Below are positions 55,153-63,952 of a stretch of 64,000 nucleotides of DNA, piece by piece. The stretch is from positions 3,720,001 through 3,784,000 of the forward strand of contig NZ_SHKK01000001.1 of the NCBI RefSeq assembly GCF_004217135.1. Reading direction: 5' to 3'. The stretch's first letter is position 1. Each line of letters starts with the position of its first letter. This stretch comes from Micromonospora violae. GTDB taxonomy: Bacteria; Actinomycetota; Actinomycetes; Mycobacteriales; Micromonosporaceae. A model generated the notes under the pieces. The model was given only the letters and a program-made list of their open reading frames with translations, was not told where the DNA came from and ran no database searches. The translations under genes and the position numbers were made by a program.

Positions 55153-56412
55153 CTATGGGCGGGGTGGATTTTCGTTTCGACGGGGATCACGGTCGCCCAT
55201 CAGACTGGCCGGACCTATGACGGACCGCCCGAAACGGGCAGCCGCGGCGTCCGCGGCAGCTTCCGCCTCGCGCCAGCCACGCTCCGGCGCGCCGAGGGTG
55301 AGTTGCCGGGGAGCGCCCTGCGCCGGGGCGAGCCCCTCCACCCGGACACCGACGAGTCGGATCCGCTCGCCCGGGTCCAAGGCGGTGTAGAGCGCCCAGA
55401 CCGTGTCGAACATCTCGCGGGCGGTGTCGGTGGGCACGTCGAGGGTGCGAGATCGACTGACGGTGCGGAAGTCGGCCAGTCGGACCTTGAGCGAGACGGT
55501 GCGCCCGACCTGCCCGGAGCCGCGCAACCGGACGCCCACCTTCGCGCTGAGCGCGAGCAACGCCCGGCGGATCTCCACCGGGTCGGCCACGTCCACGTCG
55601 AAGGTCACCTCGGCGCCGATCGACTTGTCGACGTGCTCGGGGCTGACCCCGCGCGGGTCGCGCCCCCAGGCCAACTCGTGCAGGTGCGCCGCCGAGGCGG
55701 CGCCGACGGCTCGGCGCAGCATGCCCACCGGCGCCTCGGCGAGGTCGCCGACGGTGGCCAGACCGAACCGGCGCAGCGCCTCGGCGGCGCGCTCACCCAC
55801 TCCCCACAGGGCGTTCACCGGCAACGGGTGCAGGAAGTCGAGCACCTGCCCCGGGGGCACGACCAGCAGGCCGTCCGGTTTGGCCCGGGTGGAACCCAGC
55901 TTCGCCACGAACTTGGTCGGCGCCACCCCGACCGAGCAGGTCAACGCCTGTTCGTCGGCGACCCGGCGACGGATCAGCCGGGCGATGGTGGCCGGGGAGC
56001 CGAAGAGCCGACGGGCGCCGGTCACGTCGAGGAACGCCTCGTCGAGGGAGAGCGGCTCGACCAGCGGCGTGACGTCCCGGAAGATCTGCATGACCGCGCG
56101 GGAGGCGGCCGTGTAGGCGGGGAAATCCGGTGGCAGGTAGACCGCGTGGGGGCAGCGGGCCCGGGCCTGACTGGTCGGCATGGCGCTGCGTACGCCGTAT
56201 CGGCGGGCCTCGTAACTGGCCGAGCTGACCACCCCGCGCGGGCCGACGCCGCCGACCACCACCGGCCGGCCACGCAGCTCGGGGCGGCGGCGCACCTCGA
56301 CCGCGGCGAAGAAGGCGTCCATGTCGACGTGCAGGATCGGGCTGGCGGAGTCGTCGGCGTCCGGCCCGAAGCGCGGATCGTCGCCCCGGGGCAACGACTG
56401 ACTGCGGCCCAT
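55153..56412 (-). CDS. dinB: DNA polymerase IV (Y family)
   Basis: A 419-residue translesion polymerase. Catalytic acids are in LHVDMDAFFAAVE (D30, D32) and LSLDEAFLDV (D124, E125). The steric-gate region SSASYEARRYGVRSAMP is normal. A clamp-binding peptide QLTLG lies near 375. ATG at 56412 has a TAACCT box 6 nt upstream, implying a leaderless transcript. I did not find an SOS-box-like inverted repeat upstream. Confidence 0.94.
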   Translation of the reverse strand: MGRSQSLPRGDDPRFGPDADDSASPILHVDMDAFFAAVEVRRRPELRGRPVVVGGVGPRGVVSSASYEARRYGVRSAMPTSQARARCPHAVYLPPDFPAYTAASRAVMQIFRDVTPLVEPLSLDEAFLDVTGARRLFGSPATIARLIRRRVADEQALTCSVGVAPTKFVAKLGSTRAKPDGLLVVPPGQVLDFLHPLPVNALWGVGERAAEALRRFGLATVGDLAEAPVGMLRRAVGAASAAHLHELAWGRDPRGVSPEHVDKSIGAEVTFDVDVADPVEIRRALLALSAKVGVRLRGSGQVGRTVSLKVRLADFRTVSRSRTLDVPTDTAREMFDTVWALYTALDPGERIRLVGVRVEGLAPAQGAPRQLTLGAPERGWREAEAAADAAAARFGRSVIGPASLMGDRDPRRNENPPRP

Positions 56413-56418
56413 CCCGGC

Positions 56419-56424
56419 AGGTTA
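56419..56424 (-). promoter_or_regulatory. -10 element of leaderless dinB
   Basis: TAACCT lies 6 nt before the dinB ATG. Confidence 0.5.
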
Positions 56425-56474
56425 ACCCGGGGGTACGACACCACCAGCGGCCAGTGGGCCGAACCCGCCCCGGG

Positions 56475-57647
56475 TCAGCCCCGGATGGCCAGCAGCGGCA
56501 CGGTCAGCTCGGCGGCGGTGTCCGACCCGTGGTAGGCCACCAACTTCGACGCCATCGGCCGCTCGGTGCGACTGGCCATGACCGCGTACGTGTCGTTGCA
56601 GGTCACCACCACGTCGCCGATCCGGCCCAGGTGCTCCTCGGGCACCGGCCCGAACCAGCCGGCGGCCACCATCTCGGCGCGGGTGCGTACCCGGGCCGCA
56701 CCGCCCAGCACCTCGGACCAGGCGGCCCGCACGTCGTCGACCGCGCCGGGCTCGGCGTGCAGGTAACGCACCCGGGCCTCGCCGGCCACCAGCCGCACGC
56801 CGGCCCGCAGCCGCGGGTCGGTGTCCAGGTCGAAGCGGTGCGCGGCGGGGATGTCGAGCTGCCCGTGGTCGGCGGTGACCAGCAGCGCCGCGTCCGGGGG
56901 CAGCCCGTCGAGCAGCCGGGCGACCAGGGCGTCCACCTCGGCGGCGGCGACCCGCCAGGGCTCCGAGTCGACGCCGTAGACGTGGCCGTAGCGGTCCAGG
57001 TCGGCGTGGTAACCGGAGACCAGGGTCGGCCCGGGGCCGGTGGCCAGCGCGGCCAGCATGGCAGCGGCCACCGCGTCCCCACCGGCGGCGCCCCGGAAGT
57101 CGCCACCCCGGTTGGCGGCGACTGTCAACCCGCTGCCGCCGAACTCCGGCCGACTCACGACTGTCGTCGTCACCCCGGCGGCGCGGGCCCGCTCCAACTG
57201 GGTGGGCACCGGCTGCCAGTGCAGCGGCGACGGATCGGCGGCCCAGTCCGTATGGGTGAGCACCCGATCGGTGCCGGGCACCCGCACGGTGAAGCCGAGC
57301 ACCCCGTGCGCGCCCGGCGCGACACCGGTGCCCAGCGACACCAGGCTGGTCGGGGTGGTGGACGGGAAACCGGCGATGAGCGGGCGGGCCACCGTCGCGG
57401 CGAGCCCGGCGAGCGTCGGCGCGTACGGTGCCGCGGTCGGCAGCTGGTACCAGCCGAGCCCGTCGACGAGCAGCACGGCGATCCGGCGTACCCCGGCCAA
57501 CGAGGGCACCAACCCGAGCGGGTCGGCCGCGCCGGGCACCCCCAGCACGGCCAGCGCGCTGGGCAGCACGTCGGCGAGCCGGCCGCCGCCGTGCTGCGGC
57601 CCGAGGATCTCCAGCGGCGCCGGCACGCCACCGGCCTCGGCGATCAT
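56475..57647 (-). CDS. alkaline-phosphatase-superfamily phosphodiesterase
   Basis: A 390-residue two-metal hydrolase resembling nucleotide pyrophosphatase/phosphodiesterases. Metal ligands are visible as D62 (LLVDGLGW), the T97/T98 nucleophile in FPSTTPTSL, DLDRYGHVYG (D216 onward), TADHG (D260, H261) and AYHGSD near 373. No signal peptide is evident, so it is probably cytoplasmic. The substrate is unknown. The ATG overlaps the stop of the methyltransferase gene, so the two are coupled. Confidence 0.88.
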   Translation of the reverse strand: MIAEAGGVPAPLEILGPQHGGGRLADVLPSALAVLGVPGAADPLGLVPSLAGVRRIAVLLVDGLGWYQLPTAAPYAPTLAGLAATVARPLIAGFPSTTPTSLVSLGTGVAPGAHGVLGFTVRVPGTDRVLTHTDWAADPSPLHWQPVPTQLERARAAGVTTTVVSRPEFGGSGLTVAANRGGDFRGAAGGDAVAAAMLAALATGPGPTLVSGYHADLDRYGHVYGVDSEPWRVAAAEVDALVARLLDGLPPDAALLVTADHGQLDIPAAHRFDLDTDPRLRAGVRLVAGEARVRYLHAEPGAVDDVRAAWSEVLGGAARVRTRAEMVAAGWFGPVPEEHLGRIGDVVVTCNDTYAVMASRTERPMASKLVAYHGSDTAAELTVPLLAIRG

Positions 57648-58393
57648 GCCGGCCGGCGGGCGAACAGGTGCAGCTGGGCGGCCAGGTCCCGGTACGGCGG
57701 TTGGGCGGCCAGCGCACGTTCCAGCTCGACCAGGGCGGCGGGCTGCCCGTCGGCGACCGCGGCCGGCAGCAGGTCGGCCAGCACGCGTACCCCGTGGATC
57801 TCCTCGACCACGAGCCCGGCGGCGCCGAGCAGCGCGGCGGCGCCGGCGGCGTCGTAGCGTCGGCGCAGTGTGTCGCGCGGCCCCGCGGTGCCGGCCGGAT
57901 CGGCGGCCAGTGTGGTCGCGACGTCCAGGTGCCCGTTCATCGCCCGGCCCAGCACGGCGGCGGCCCGGCCGGCCACCAGCACACTCGCCGCGCCGCCCGG
58001 GCGCAGCGCGGTGGCCAACGCGGCCACCACCGGCGTCGGGTCGTCGACGACCTCCAGCACGGCGTGGCAGAGCACCAGGTCGACGCCGGCCGGCTCGACC
58101 AGCCCGGCGAGGGCGTCACCGTCGCCCTGCACGGCGGCGATCCGGTCGGGCACCCCGGCCTCGGCGGCGCGGCGGGTGAGCGCGGCGAGCGCGTCGGGGC
58201 TGGCGTCGACGACGGTGACCCGATGCCCGGCGCGGGCCAGTGGGACGGCGAAACCGCCGGTGCCGCCGCCCACGTCCAGCACGGTGAGCTCGGCGTCGCC
58301 GCGCCGGTCCAGTTCGGCGCGCAGCACCGACCAGATCACGGCGGTGCGGGGTGTCAGCGGCGGCTCGGCGAACCGGCCTCGGGTCTGCTCCAC
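57644..58393 (-). CDS. class I SAM-dependent methyltransferase
   Basis: A 249-residue Rossmann-fold methyltransferase. VLDVGGGTGGFAVPLARAGHRVTVVDASPDAL (about 38-69) holds motif I and the acidic ribose contact, QGDGDAL motif II, and LVLCHAVLEVVDDP motif post II. These place it in the SmtA/UbiE-like group. The acceptor is not predictable. GTG at 58393 (MEQTRGRF) is chosen because a TAGGCT box lies 7 nt upstream; GTG at 58411 is a longer alternative. Confidence 0.87.
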   Translation of the reverse strand: MEQTRGRFAEPPLTPRTAVIWSVLRAELDRRGDAELTVLDVGGGTGGFAVPLARAGHRVTVVDASPDALAALTRRAAEAGVPDRIAAVQGDGDALAGLVEPAGVDLVLCHAVLEVVDDPTPVVAALATALRPGGAASVLVAGRAAAVLGRAMNGHLDVATTLAADPAGTAGPRDTLRRRYDAAGAAALLGAAGLVVEEIHGVRVLADLLPAAVADGQPAALVELERALAAQPPYRDLAAQLHLFARRPA

Positions 58394-58400
58394 CCGGTCG

Positions 58401-58406
58401 AGCCTA
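58401..58406 (-). promoter_or_regulatory. -10 element of the methyltransferase gene
   Basis: TAGGCT lies 7 nt before the GTG at 58393. The -35 zone (58424-58429) directly abuts the palindrome at 58430-58459. Confidence 0.5.
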
Positions 58407-58429
58407 GTCACCCGGCCCGGTGATGGTGC

Positions 58430-58459
58430 GGGCGTGTGGTGGGTGCCCACCACACGCCC
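58430..58459 (-). terminator. palindrome after the 58-aa gene
   Basis: GGGCGTGTGGTGGG and its exact complement are separated by TG. It lies 24 bp after the 58-aa gene stop and just upstream of the methyltransferase promoter, so it is probably the terminator of the small gene. Confidence 0.55.
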
Positions 58460-58483
58460 ATCGGTGCGTGGCGCGGGCTCCGG

Positions 58484-58660
58484 TCAGGCCTCGGTGCCCT
58501 CGGCCTCGTCCTCCGCGCGGGACCGGCGCTCGTTGGCCACCGGACCGTTGGTCACCTCGTACTCGCGGGGGTCGGCGAGGTGCGCCGGCACCCAGCCGGT
58601 GCCCAGTCGGGTCCGCCGGGCGTTGGCGATTCCACCTGTGTACGCGTGATTTCCCGTCAC
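58484..58660 (-). CDS. 58-aa protein, function unknown
   Basis: The frame encodes MTGNHAYTGGIANARRTRLG, then TGWVPAHLADPREYEVTNG and an acidic tail ending EDEAEGTEA. GTG at 58660 follows AGGGGG at 8 nt, a good ribosome site. The hydrophilic, Gly/Arg-containing composition, normal third-position GC, and a palindrome right after the stop support a real gene. No membrane or metal motif is seen. Confidence 0.6.
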   Translation of the reverse strand: MTGNHAYTGGIANARRTRLGTGWVPAHLADPREYEVTNGPVANERRSRAEDEAEGTEA

Positions 58661-58753
58661 TGTCGTTCCCCCTCACGGATCACGGGCCGCTCTGCCCGCT
58701 CGGGACGAGTCTCCCGCTCGACGGCTCGGGAAACCGTAATGTGGATCACTGAA

Positions 58754-61700
58754 TCAGCGGAAGTCACGGGAGGCGGGACTCACCGGCGGCTCGATGGCGT
58801 CCAGTCGGTCGGCGACCAGATTGGTCACCCCCTCGTGCCGCTGCAACCGCCCCCGGACCACCAGCGCGGCGCTGGTCCGCGCCACCCGCCGGTAGCGCTG
58901 CCACAGACCCGGCGAACAGGTGACGTTGAGCATCCCCGTCTCGTCCTCCAGGTTGAGGAAGGTGACCCCGCCCGCGGTCGCCGGGCGTTGCCGGTGGGTG
59001 ACGATGCCACCGACCCGGATCCGTTGCCCCGGCTCCACCCGGCCGAGCCGGGCGATCGGCACCGCGCCGAGCACGTCGAGCTGACCCCGGATGAACCGGG
59101 CCGGATGGCTCTCCGGCGACAACCCGGTGGCCCACACGTCGGCGACCAGCCGGTCCACCGCCTCCATTCCGGGCAGCGTGGGCGCCGCCGCGCCGGTCAC
59201 TGTGCCCGGCAGCCGACCCGGCCGGTCCTGGGCCGCCGCCCCGGCGGCCCACAGCGCCTGCCGTCGGGTCAGCCCGAAACAGGCGAAGGCGTCCGCGGTG
59301 GCCAACGCCTCCAACTGCGCGGCGGTGAGACCGAGCCGCCGGGCCAGATCCGGCATGTCCCGGTACGGCCCACCGGCGACCCGTTCGGCCTCGATCCGTT
59401 CGGCCACCTCGGCCCCGAGGGTCCGCACGCTGGACAGGCCGAGCCGGACGGCGGGGCCGCCCAGCCCCCAGGCGTGTGGTGGCTCCCCCGGCCCGCTGCC
59501 CCACCGGGTCTCCGGGGTGGACTCCAACACCGCCAACGCCCCACTGGCGTTGATGTCCGGACGACGGACCTCCACCCCGTGCCGGCGGGCGTCGTCGACC
59601 AGGGTCTGCGGCGAGTAGAAACCCATCGGCTGGGCGTTGAGCAACGCGGCCAGGAACGGCGCCGGGTGGTAACGCTTGAGCCAGGAGCTGGCATAGACCA
59701 GGTAGGCGAAGCTCATCGCGTGGCTCTCCGGGAAGCCGTAGCTGGCGAACGCGGTGAGCTTGCGGTAGACGTCGTCGGCCAGCTCACCGGTGATGCCCCG
59801 CTCGGCCATCCCGGCGTAGAGCCGGTCGGCGATCCGGGTCATCCGCTCCACCGACCGTTTGGCGCCCATCGCCCGGCGCAGCTGGTCGGCCTCGGCCGCG
59901 TCGAAGCCGGCCAGGTCGATGGCGAGCTGCATCAGCTGCTCCTGAAACAGCGGCACACCCAGGGTCTTCTCCAGCGCGTTGCGCATCAGCGGATGCGCGA
60001 AGGTCACCGGCTCCTGGCCGTTCTTGCGCCGGATGAACGGGTGCACCGACCCGCCCTGGATCGGGCCGGGCCGGATCAGCGCCACCTCGATCACCAGGTC
60101 GTAGAACTCGCGGGGCTTGAGCCGGGGCAGGGTGGCCATCTGGGCCCGGCTCTCCACCTGAAACACCCCGACCGAGTCGGCCCGGCAGAGCATGTCGTAG
60201 ACCTCCGGGTCGTCCAGGGTCATGTCGCCCAGGTCGAGCCGGGACCCGATCATGTCGTAGCCGTAGTGCAGGGCGGAGAGCATGCCCAGGCCGAGCAGGT
60301 CGAACTTGACCAGGCCCACCGCGGCGCAGTCGTCCTTGTCCCACTGCAGGACGCTGCGTCCGGGCATCCGCCCCCACTCCACCGGGCAAACCTCGATCAC
60401 CGGCCGGTCGCAGATCACCATGCCACCGGAGTGGATGCCCAGGTGCCGCGGGAACGTCTGCAACTCGTTGGCGTACGCCACCACCTGCTCGGGGATGTTC
60501 TCCACATCGACCGTGGCGACCGAGCCCCACCTATCGATCTGCTTGCTCCAGGCGTCCTGCTGCCCCGGCGAGTAGCCGAAGGCCTTGGCCACGTCCCGCA
60601 CGGCCGACCGGGGCCGGTAGGAGATGACGTTGGCGACCTGGGCGGCGTGCTCCCGGCCGTAGCGGGTGTAGACGTGCTGGATCACCTCCTCCCGGCGGTC
60701 GGACTCGATGTCCACGTCGATGTCGGGTGGGCCGTCCCGTTCCGGGGCGAGGAACCGCTCGAAGAGCAGTTGGTGCCGGACCGCGTCCACATTGGTGATC
60801 CGCAACGCGTAACAGACCGCCGAGTTCGCCGCCGAACCCCGACCCTGGCAGTAGATGTCCTGGTCACGGCAGAACGTGACGATGTCGTAGACCACCAGGA
60901 AGTAACCGGGGAAACCCAGCTCCTCGATCATGTTCAGTTCGTGGTCGAGTTGCGCGTACGCCGCCGGGTGCGCCTGCGGTGGCCCGTAGCGCTCGTGTGC
61001 CCCGTCAGCGGTCAGCTTCCGCAGCCAGCTCATCTCGGTGTGCCCCGGCGGCACCGGGTACGCCGGTAGCTGCGGCGCGACGAGCTGAAGGTCGAAGGCC
61101 AGCTCGGCGCCGAACTCGGCGGCCCGCGCCACCGCACCCGGGTACGCGGCGAACCGGGCCGCCATCTCCGCGCCGCTGCGCAGGTGGGCGGTGGCCGCCG
61201 CGGGCAACCACCCGTCGATCTCGTCCAGGCTGCGGCGGGCCCGGACCGCGGCGACGGTGGTGGCCAGCCGACGCCGCCCAGGGCTGGCGTAATGCACGTT
61301 GTTGCTGGCCACCGTCGGCAACCCGGCCGCGGCGGCCAGGTCGGCGAGCGCGTCGTTGCGGTCGGCGTCCACGGGATGACCATGGTCGGTCAGCTCCACC
61401 GCCACCGTCTCCGCGCCGAAGAGCGTGGTCAGCCGATCCAACTCGCGGGCCGCCGCGTCCACCCCCTCGGTGAGCAGCGCCCCCGGCACGTGCCCCTTGC
61501 GGCAGCCGGTCAGCACCAGCACATGGTCACGCAGCTCGGCGGCGACCTCCTCCAGGTCCCCGTACTCCGGGCGGCCCTTCTCCCCGCCGCGTAGCTGAGC
61601 CCGGGCGATGGTGGTAGCCAGCCGGGCGTACCCCTCGTGGCCGTGCGCGAGCACCAACAGGTGCGCGCCGTGCGGGTCAGGCTCGCCGTTCTGCGGACCG

Positions 61701-62122
61701 GGCAGGCCGAGGGACAGCTCCGCACCGAAGATCGTCGGCAGACCCAGCGTACGAGCCGCCTCGGCGAAGCGGACCACCCCGTAGAAGCCGTCGTGGTCGG
61801 TGACGGCGAGCGCGGTGAGCCCCAGCCGGGCCGCCTCCTCCGCCATCTCCTCCGGGTGACTGGCGCCGTCGAGGAAGCTGAAGTTGGTGTGCGCGTGCAG
61901 CTCCGCGTAGGGCACCACGCCGTCGGGGCGGGTCAGCTCCGGCGGCTGGTACTGCTCGCGGCGGCGGCTCCAGGCCGGGGAGTCACCGCCGTCGGCGTCC
62001 ACGGCGAGCGGGTCCACCACGTGCAGGTGCCGCTCACCCCGGCTCCCCCGCTTGTCGCCGGCCCGGCCGGAGAGCACGCGTTCCAGCTCCGACCAGGGCA
62101 TCTTCGGGTTGTGAAAGCTCAT
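58754..62122 (-). CDS. dnaE2: error-prone DNA polymerase DnaE2
   Basis: A 1122-residue C-family polymerase of the mutagenic DnaE2 branch, which works with ImuB and an ImuA'-type protein. The PHP domain is at the start (ELHAHTNFSFLDGASHPEEM). Catalytic acids are in PPDIDVDIESDRREEVIQHV, and a C-terminal OB domain has IRVGGIVTHRQRP. The lack of the long C-terminal tau-binding part and the two-helix end are normal for DnaE2. ATG at 62122 (MSFHNPKMPWSEL) is preferred over GTG 62200 because of GGAG 9 nt upstream. Confidence 0.94.
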   Translation of the reverse strand: MSFHNPKMPWSELERVLSGRAGDKRGSRGERHLHVVDPLAVDADGGDSPAWSRRREQYQPPELTRPDGVVPYAELHAHTNFSFLDGASHPEEMAEEAARLGLTALAVTDHDGFYGVVRFAEAARTLGLPTIFGAELSLGLPGPQNGEPDPHGAHLLVLAHGHEGYARLATTIARAQLRGGEKGRPEYGDLEEVAAELRDHVLVLTGCRKGHVPGALLTEGVDAAARELDRLTTLFGAETVAVELTDHGHPVDADRNDALADLAAAAGLPTVASNNVHYASPGRRRLATTVAAVRARRSLDEIDGWLPAAATAHLRSGAEMAARFAAYPGAVARAAEFGAELAFDLQLVAPQLPAYPVPPGHTEMSWLRKLTADGAHERYGPPQAHPAAYAQLDHELNMIEELGFPGYFLVVYDIVTFCRDQDIYCQGRGSAANSAVCYALRITNVDAVRHQLLFERFLAPERDGPPDIDVDIESDRREEVIQHVYTRYGREHAAQVANVISYRPRSAVRDVAKAFGYSPGQQDAWSKQIDRWGSVATVDVENIPEQVVAYANELQTFPRHLGIHSGGMVICDRPVIEVCPVEWGRMPGRSVLQWDKDDCAAVGLVKFDLLGLGMLSALHYGYDMIGSRLDLGDMTLDDPEVYDMLCRADSVGVFQVESRAQMATLPRLKPREFYDLVIEVALIRPGPIQGGSVHPFIRRKNGQEPVTFAHPLMRNALEKTLGVPLFQEQLMQLAIDLAGFDAAEADQLRRAMGAKRSVERMTRIADRLYAGMAERGITGELADDVYRKLTAFASYGFPESHAMSFAYLVYASSWLKRYHPAPFLAALLNAQPMGFYSPQTLVDDARRHGVEVRRPDINASGALAVLESTPETRWGSGPGEPPHAWGLGGPAVRLGLSSVRTLGAEVAERIEAERVAGGPYRDMPDLARRLGLTAAQLEALATADAFACFGLTRRQALWAAGAAAQDRPGRLPGTVTGAAAPTLPGMEAVDRLVADVWATGLSPESHPARFIRGQLDVLGAVPIARLGRVEPGQRIRVGGIVTHRQRPATAGGVTFLNLEDETGMLNVTCSPGLWQRYRRVARTSAALVVRGRLQRHEGVTNLVADRLDAIEPPVSPASRDFR

Positions 62123-62233
62123 CCGGCCGCTCCGGCCGTGCTGCTCGGCCCGGTACTGCTCGGCCGAGGGACGCTGGGCGACCGGGTCGACGACGAACAC
62201 GACGGCGGTCGCCCCGCCGACGGCGGGAGGTGC

Positions 62234-62287
62234 GATGAGCGTGATGACTCACAGGCATCAAGATGTCTGTGAGTCATCACGCTCATC
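62234..62287. terminator. 54-nt near-perfect palindrome between imuB and dnaE2
   Basis: Two perfect 21-nt arms (62234-62254, 62267-62287), left arm beginning GATGAGCGTGATGACTCACA, flank GCATCAAGATGT, which can extend the stem by CATC/GATG. It lies in the 225-bp gap and would be transcribed into a very stable hairpin ahead of dnaE2. It may end the imuB message. Confidence 0.6.
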
Positions 62288-62347
62288 AGGACATCTGCTC
62301 CCCGGCCAGCGCGGAGCCAGCCGACGCCGGGCAGGGATCGACCTGAC

Positions 62348-63952
62348 TCAGTCATAGATCGCCTCCACCAACCACTGCCCCGACTCCACGGCCAGCAGCA
62401 GGGCAGCACCGTCGGCCAGGCTGACCTGGAACCGGGCCCGGCGGCGGGCCTCGGCCGGCGCCCACCAGCGCTCGTCCACCGGCCACGGGCCGGCCCAGCC
62501 CACGATCTCCGCTGGCTGACCGGTGCCGACCACCAGTCGGGCGGGCGCGGCGCTCACCGCCAACCGAGCGCTGATCACCACCGGCTCGCCAGCGGCGTCG
62601 TGCACCGTCGCCGCGAGCGGGCTGGGCAGCACCACCGCCGGCGCGGGGGCCGGCAGCCGGCCCGGCCACGGCGGAGCGCCCTCACCTCGGCCGGTGGCCG
62701 GATCGGCGCCAGCCGGCGGGCCGGGCCGGGCGGGGAGGCGTTCGTCGCCCCACGGCACCAGTCGCACCTGATCGGCCGGGGAGCGCCCACCACCGAGCAC
62801 CGCGGTGACCACCGCTTCCGGCCCGAGGATGCCCTGCACCCGGCTCAACGCCCGGTGCGCGCGCTCCCGCTCCTCGCCGGTCTCCCCCCAGAGGCCGGCC
62901 TGTAGACCGGCCTGGGCGATCACCCCGTCCGGGATCAGGCGCAACCGGATGATGCCGGCCGTCGGTCGCGTCGGTCGGGCACCGGCACGGCCGTTGCTGC
63001 CGGAGAGCCACCCGTCGAGCTGCCAGCGCACCCGGTCGGCGATGGCCGCCGCGGTGAGCAGGCCGTCGTGCCGCCACACCCGGTGCAGCTCCTGCCCGTG
63101 CTCGGTGACCGCCTCGATGCCCAGCCGGGTGCAGGCCAGCCCGTGCCCGGCCAGCCGCTCGTGCAGTTGCTCGGCCAGCGCCCGGGCCACGAACGCCGCC
63201 GCGTCGACCCGGTCGATCGGCTCGTCGTGCTCCGCCGTCACCGTCAGGTCGGCCGGCGGCTGCCGGACGGCGAGTGGGCGGTGGTCCCGCCCGGCGGCCA
63301 GTCGATGGGCCAACGCGCCGTCGAACCCGAACCGGGCCAACACGTCGCCGGCCGGCAGGGCGGCGAAGTCGCCGAGGGTTCGTACCCCCAACCGGCGCAG
63401 CAGGTCGGCCAACGCCGACCGGCCGAGCGCCTCGACCGGCAACCCGGCCAGGAACTCCGGTGTCCCGCCCGGTGCCACCACCCGGCCAGCCCGAGCGGCC
63501 AACCCGGCCGCGAACACCCCGTCGGCGATGCCGACCTGGCTCTCCACCAGGCACGACTGGGCCACGTGCTCGATGATCCGCTCGGCGGCCGCCTCCTCGC
63601 CGCCGAGGTAACGGCCCGGCCCCCGGGCGGCCACCGCGCAGGCGCCCGGACGGACCACCTCGACGCCGGCGACCAACTCCTCCACCGCGGCCACCACCGG
63701 CTCGAACGCCCGGGCGTCCCGGCCCGGGTCGTACTCCACGACGGTGAGCTGTGGGCAGCGACCCTGCGCCTCCCGCTTGCGCAGCCCTCGACGCACCCCC
63801 TCGGCGCGGGCCCGCTCGGAGCAGGCGACCACCCGGTTGGCGTGCAGCACGGCGACCGGGCCGGTCGCCGGCACCCCGTCGACGATCTCGGCGGCGAGCA
63901 CCGGCCAGTCCGGGCACCACAGCAGCAGAGTCCGTGCCGGTGTGCCGGTCAC
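62348..63952 (-). CDS. imuB: ImuB, catalytically dead Y-family partner of DnaE2
   Basis: A 534-residue DinB-like protein. The usual D-x-D of Y polymerases is missing: the start reads TLLLWCPDWPVLAAEIV where DinB has HVDMDAFFA. It has a Y-family palm (ARAEGVRRGLRKREAQGRCP), a helix-hairpin-helix (LLRRLGVRTLGDFAALP) and a disordered tail, and is expected to tether DnaE2 to the sliding clamp. The GTG at 63952 overlaps the previous gene's stop as GTGA. Confidence 0.92.
   Translation of the reverse strand: MTGTPARTLLLWCPDWPVLAAEIVDGVPATGPVAVLHANRVVACSERARAEGVRRGLRKREAQGRCPQLTVVEYDPGRDARAFEPVVAAVEELVAGVEVVRPGACAVAARGPGRYLGGEEAAAERIIEHVAQSCLVESQVGIADGVFAAGLAARAGRVVAPGGTPEFLAGLPVEALGRSALADLLRRLGVRTLGDFAALPAGDVLARFGFDGALAHRLAAGRDHRPLAVRQPPADLTVTAEHDEPIDRVDAAAFVARALAEQLHERLAGHGLACTRLGIEAVTEHGQELHRVWRHDGLLTAAAIADRVRWQLDGWLSGSNGRAGARPTRPTAGIIRLRLIPDGVIAQAGLQAGLWGETGEERERAHRALSRVQGILGPEAVVTAVLGGGRSPADQVRLVPWGDERLPARPGPPAGADPATGRGEGAPPWPGRLPAPAPAVVLPSPLAATVHDAAGEPVVISARLAVSAAPARLVVGTGQPAEIVGWAGPWPVDERWWAPAEARRRARFQVSLADGAALLLAVESGQWLVEAIYD

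Noticed and set aside
58436..61069. 877-codon plus-strand frame opposite dnaE2
   Set aside because: Shadow of dnaE2 codon bias with no recognisable fold.
62123..62347. SOS (LexA) box upstream of dnaE2, imuB or dinB
   Set aside because: I searched for a TCGAAC-N4-GTTCGA-like site in these upstream regions and saw none. The imuB operon promoter probably lies outside the window.
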